This document shows positions 27,327-28,662 of a stretch of 28,662 nt of DNA, in pieces. This DNA is from an uncultured Oscillibacter sp. (GTDB lineage Bacteria; Bacillota; Clostridia; Oscillospirales; Oscillospiraceae): the NCBI GenBank assembly GCA_946494635.1, contig CAMMCS010000005.1, positions 1 through 28,662 on the forward strand, given 5' to 3'. The first letter of the stretch is position 1. The number at the start of each line of letters is the position of its first letter. A program made the translations under genes and the position numbers. The notes under the pieces are model-generated. The model was not told the origin of the DNA, did not search any database, and worked only from the letters and a program-made list of their open reading frames with translations.

Positions 27327-28208
27327 TCACAGATAGCCGCCATCCAAAACATACTGCCGGAACTGACGGACTGCCGGCGGCAGATAAAACCTGTCGTTGC
27401 TGACCAGGTAAAAATTCCGCTCCCATACAGGGCGGCTGATTTGGAGGATCTTCACGTCCAGCCGCAGCAGCAACTCCATATAGGGGACCACGGAGATGCC
27501 GAACCCCTGGGACACCAGGCCGGCAATCACCTGGTCCTCTTCTGTTTCGTACGCGATCTGCGGGGAGCCGCCGATCTGGGCGAACAGGCCGTCCACCACG
27601 TCCCGCATCCCGGAACCCTTGGAGAAATAGATCTGCGGATAGGAAAGCGTATCCGCCAGATCCACCGTGTGCAGGCTGGCCAGGGGATGGGATCTGGGCA
27701 CGATCAGGACCAGGTCCTGCCGGCTCACCGGGACGGCCGTCAGCCGGAGCTCCGCCGGAGGCTGGGAGCAGAATACCAGGTCGAAGCGGTTTTCCAGCAA
27801 CCCCTCCAGAAGCTGCTGCGTAACGCCGGTATTGAATGTAAAGCGGATGTCTTTATCTGGGTTTGCCGTCAGAAAGCGGGCGGCCAGACTCGGCACAAAC
27901 TCTACACCCAGTGTACGAAGCAGCCCCAGACGGATCAAACCTTCGCCGCGGGCCACGCGCTGCAGGGCATCCACACCCTCATCCAATGTTGTCAAGGTTT
28001 GCTGTACGCAGGTGAGAAACTGTTCTCCATAGCGTGTCAACGCTGTGGCCCGTCCAGTCCGTTCAAACAGCGGGACGCCCAGCTCCGTTTCCAGCTGGGT
28101 AATCGCATGGCTCAGACTGGGCTGCGTGATACACAGCCGCTCTGCTGCCCGGGTAAAATGCTGCGTGTGCGCCAGCTCCACGAAATAGCGAAGCTGCGGT
28201 AGATTCAT
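27327..28208 (-). CDS. LysR family transcriptional regulator
   Basis: A 293-residue LysR-type regulator. The winged helix-turn-helix is at residues 1-60 (LRYFVELAHTQHFTRAAERL, ITQPSLSHAITQLETELG, PLFERTG). A linker helix and a periplasmic-binding-protein-like effector domain follow to the C-terminus (ANPDKDIRF, DLVFCSQPP, VSQGFGISVVPYMEL). The start at 28208 follows an AAAGGGGGGAT site; an upstream extension to 28253 lacks one. It is divergent from the shikimate dehydrogenase gene across a 219-base AT-rich gap. That is the usual LysR arrangement, so it probably controls that gene in response to a pathway metabolite. Confidence 0.93.
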   Translation of the reverse strand: MNLPQLRYFVELAHTQHFTRAAERLCITQPSLSHAITQLETELGVPLFERTGRATALTRYGEQFLTCVQQTLTTLDEGVDALQRVARGEGLIRLGLLRTLGVEFVPSLAARFLTANPDKDIRFTFNTGVTQQLLEGLLENRFDLVFCSQPPAELRLTAVPVSRQDLVLIVPRSHPLASLHTVDLADTLSYPQIYFSKGSGMRDVVDGLFAQIGGSPQIAYETEEDQVIAGLVSQGFGISVVPYMELLLRLDVKILQISRPVWERNFYLVSNDRFYLPPAVRQFRQYVLDGGYL

Positions 28209-28234
28209 AAAAAATCCCCCCTTTGGTTTCCCCA

Positions 28235-28317
28235 ATGATATACCACAAATCATAGAAAAAATCTATCAGATCATGTGAAATAATTGATTTGTTAATTTTT
28301 CGTCATTGTTGTAAAGT
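28235..28317. promoter_or_regulatory. divergent LysR/shikimate dehydrogenase control region
   Basis: Within the gap 28209-28427 there is a dyad ATGAT-N9-ATCAT (28235-28253) close to the LysR start, a candidate LysR-type operator. For the rightward gene, TTGTTA (28289-28294) and TAAAGT (28312-28317) are 17 bases apart and may form its promoter (4 of 6 matches each). I could not choose a LysR promoter with confidence. Confidence 0.45.
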
Positions 28318-28427
28318 GGGCACATCCAAACTGCCGCAGAGAGAAACCGCCGCCAAGTAAAAAAGATTCCCGATCATTCTAACAAAATGCCGCATATAGC
28401 GCACGGCGGAAAAGGGAGGACATCATT

Positions 28428-28662
28428 TTGCAGATTTCAGGAACCACGACCATGCTGGGGCTCATCGGCACGCCGGTGGAGCACTCCAAGTCCCCGGCCA
28501 TGTACAACCTTTGCTTTCAGGAGTTCGGCCTGGACTGGGCCTATCTGGCCTTTGACGTCCCGGCGGAGCGGGCCGGGGAGGCGGTGGCCGCCATCCGCAC
28601 GCTGCACATGCGGGGCGCCAACGTCACCATGCCCTGCAAGAACGCCGTCATCCCGTTTTTGG
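28428..28662 (+). CDS. aroE: shikimate dehydrogenase, N-terminal part (cut by window end)
   Basis: The first 78 codons of a shikimate/quinate dehydrogenase, which reduces 3-dehydroshikimate with NADPH (or acts in quinate use). Visible motifs are LIGTPVEHSKSPAMYN, with the substrate-binding SKS, and GANVTMPCKN, containing the catalytic-lysine motif NVTxPxK. I start at TTG 28428, since GGGAGGA at 28414-28420 lies seven bases upstream. The first in-frame ATG (28452) has no ribosome-binding site and would clip the conserved start. The leading ISGTTTMLGLIG resembles the YdiB-like branch often found beside a LysR regulator, as here. The rest lies outside the window. Confidence 0.9.
   Translation, partial: MQISGTTTMLGLIGTPVEHSKSPAMYNLCFQEFGLDWAYLAFDVPAERAGEAVAAIRTLHMRGANVTMPCKNAVIPFL

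Noticed and set aside
26998..27426. 142-codon minus-strand ORF between the AIM24 and LysR genes
   Set aside because: It overlaps the LysR C-terminus, has no start site or recognised motif, and competes with other equally long frames in the same stretch.

Overview
The window looks like chromosomal DNA of a GC-rich Bacillota, most likely class Clostridia, order Oscillospirales (the Flavonifractor/Oscillibacter/Lawsonibacter type). This is inferred from strong G/C at third codon positions, Shine-Dalgarno sites before nearly every gene, the Clostridia-style order mutS-mutL-miaA-hfq, the Gram-positive division pair sepF-divIVA after yggS, and GC-rich hairpin repeats between genes. There are no rRNA or tRNA genes, no CRISPR array, no transposase gene and no phage gene. 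The assignment rests on reading alone.

Layout. Bases 1-217 hold two small inverted repeats ahead of mutS. 218-9398 is a mismatch-repair/RNA-modification block: mutS, a CPBP membrane protease homologue, an AEC transporter, mutL, a DUF6440-like small protein, an FMN-dependent reductase, miaA and hfq. 9618-12862 carries an HlyD-like membrane-anchored protein, yggS, sepF and divIVA, closed by a terminator. 13010-17263 holds a HAD hydrolase, then an XRE regulator, an MBOAT acyltransferase and its SGNH-like partner. lepA (17638-19443) converges on an XRE-family membrane regulator (19529-20455, minus). 20836-25931 is carA followed by a 1343-residue CarB-DapF fusion. Then come an AIM24/TIGR00266 protein with a striking inverted repeat in its promoter, about 500 bases without a convincing gene, a LysR regulator (minus), and the divergent start of a shikimate dehydrogenase gene cut by the window end.

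The most unusual thing is a recurring structure at the ends of four core genes: the 3' ends of mutS and hfq and the 5' ends of mutL and lepA. In each case the gene end is present twice (42, 72, 72 and 83-85 bases). The copies are separated by a 151-174 base non-coding, hairpin-rich insert, so the repeat period is always 216-244 bases. Three of the inserts share a core palindrome and a three-hairpin architecture. All four appear to lie in the same polarity, with the same end facing the intact gene. One intact gene copy always survives. This looks like a family of small non-autonomous elements whose arrival duplicates, or recombines in, a gene end. I know of no described element with this behaviour. 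The second standout is the CarB-DapF fusion, whose DapF half has alanine where the first catalytic cysteine is expected.
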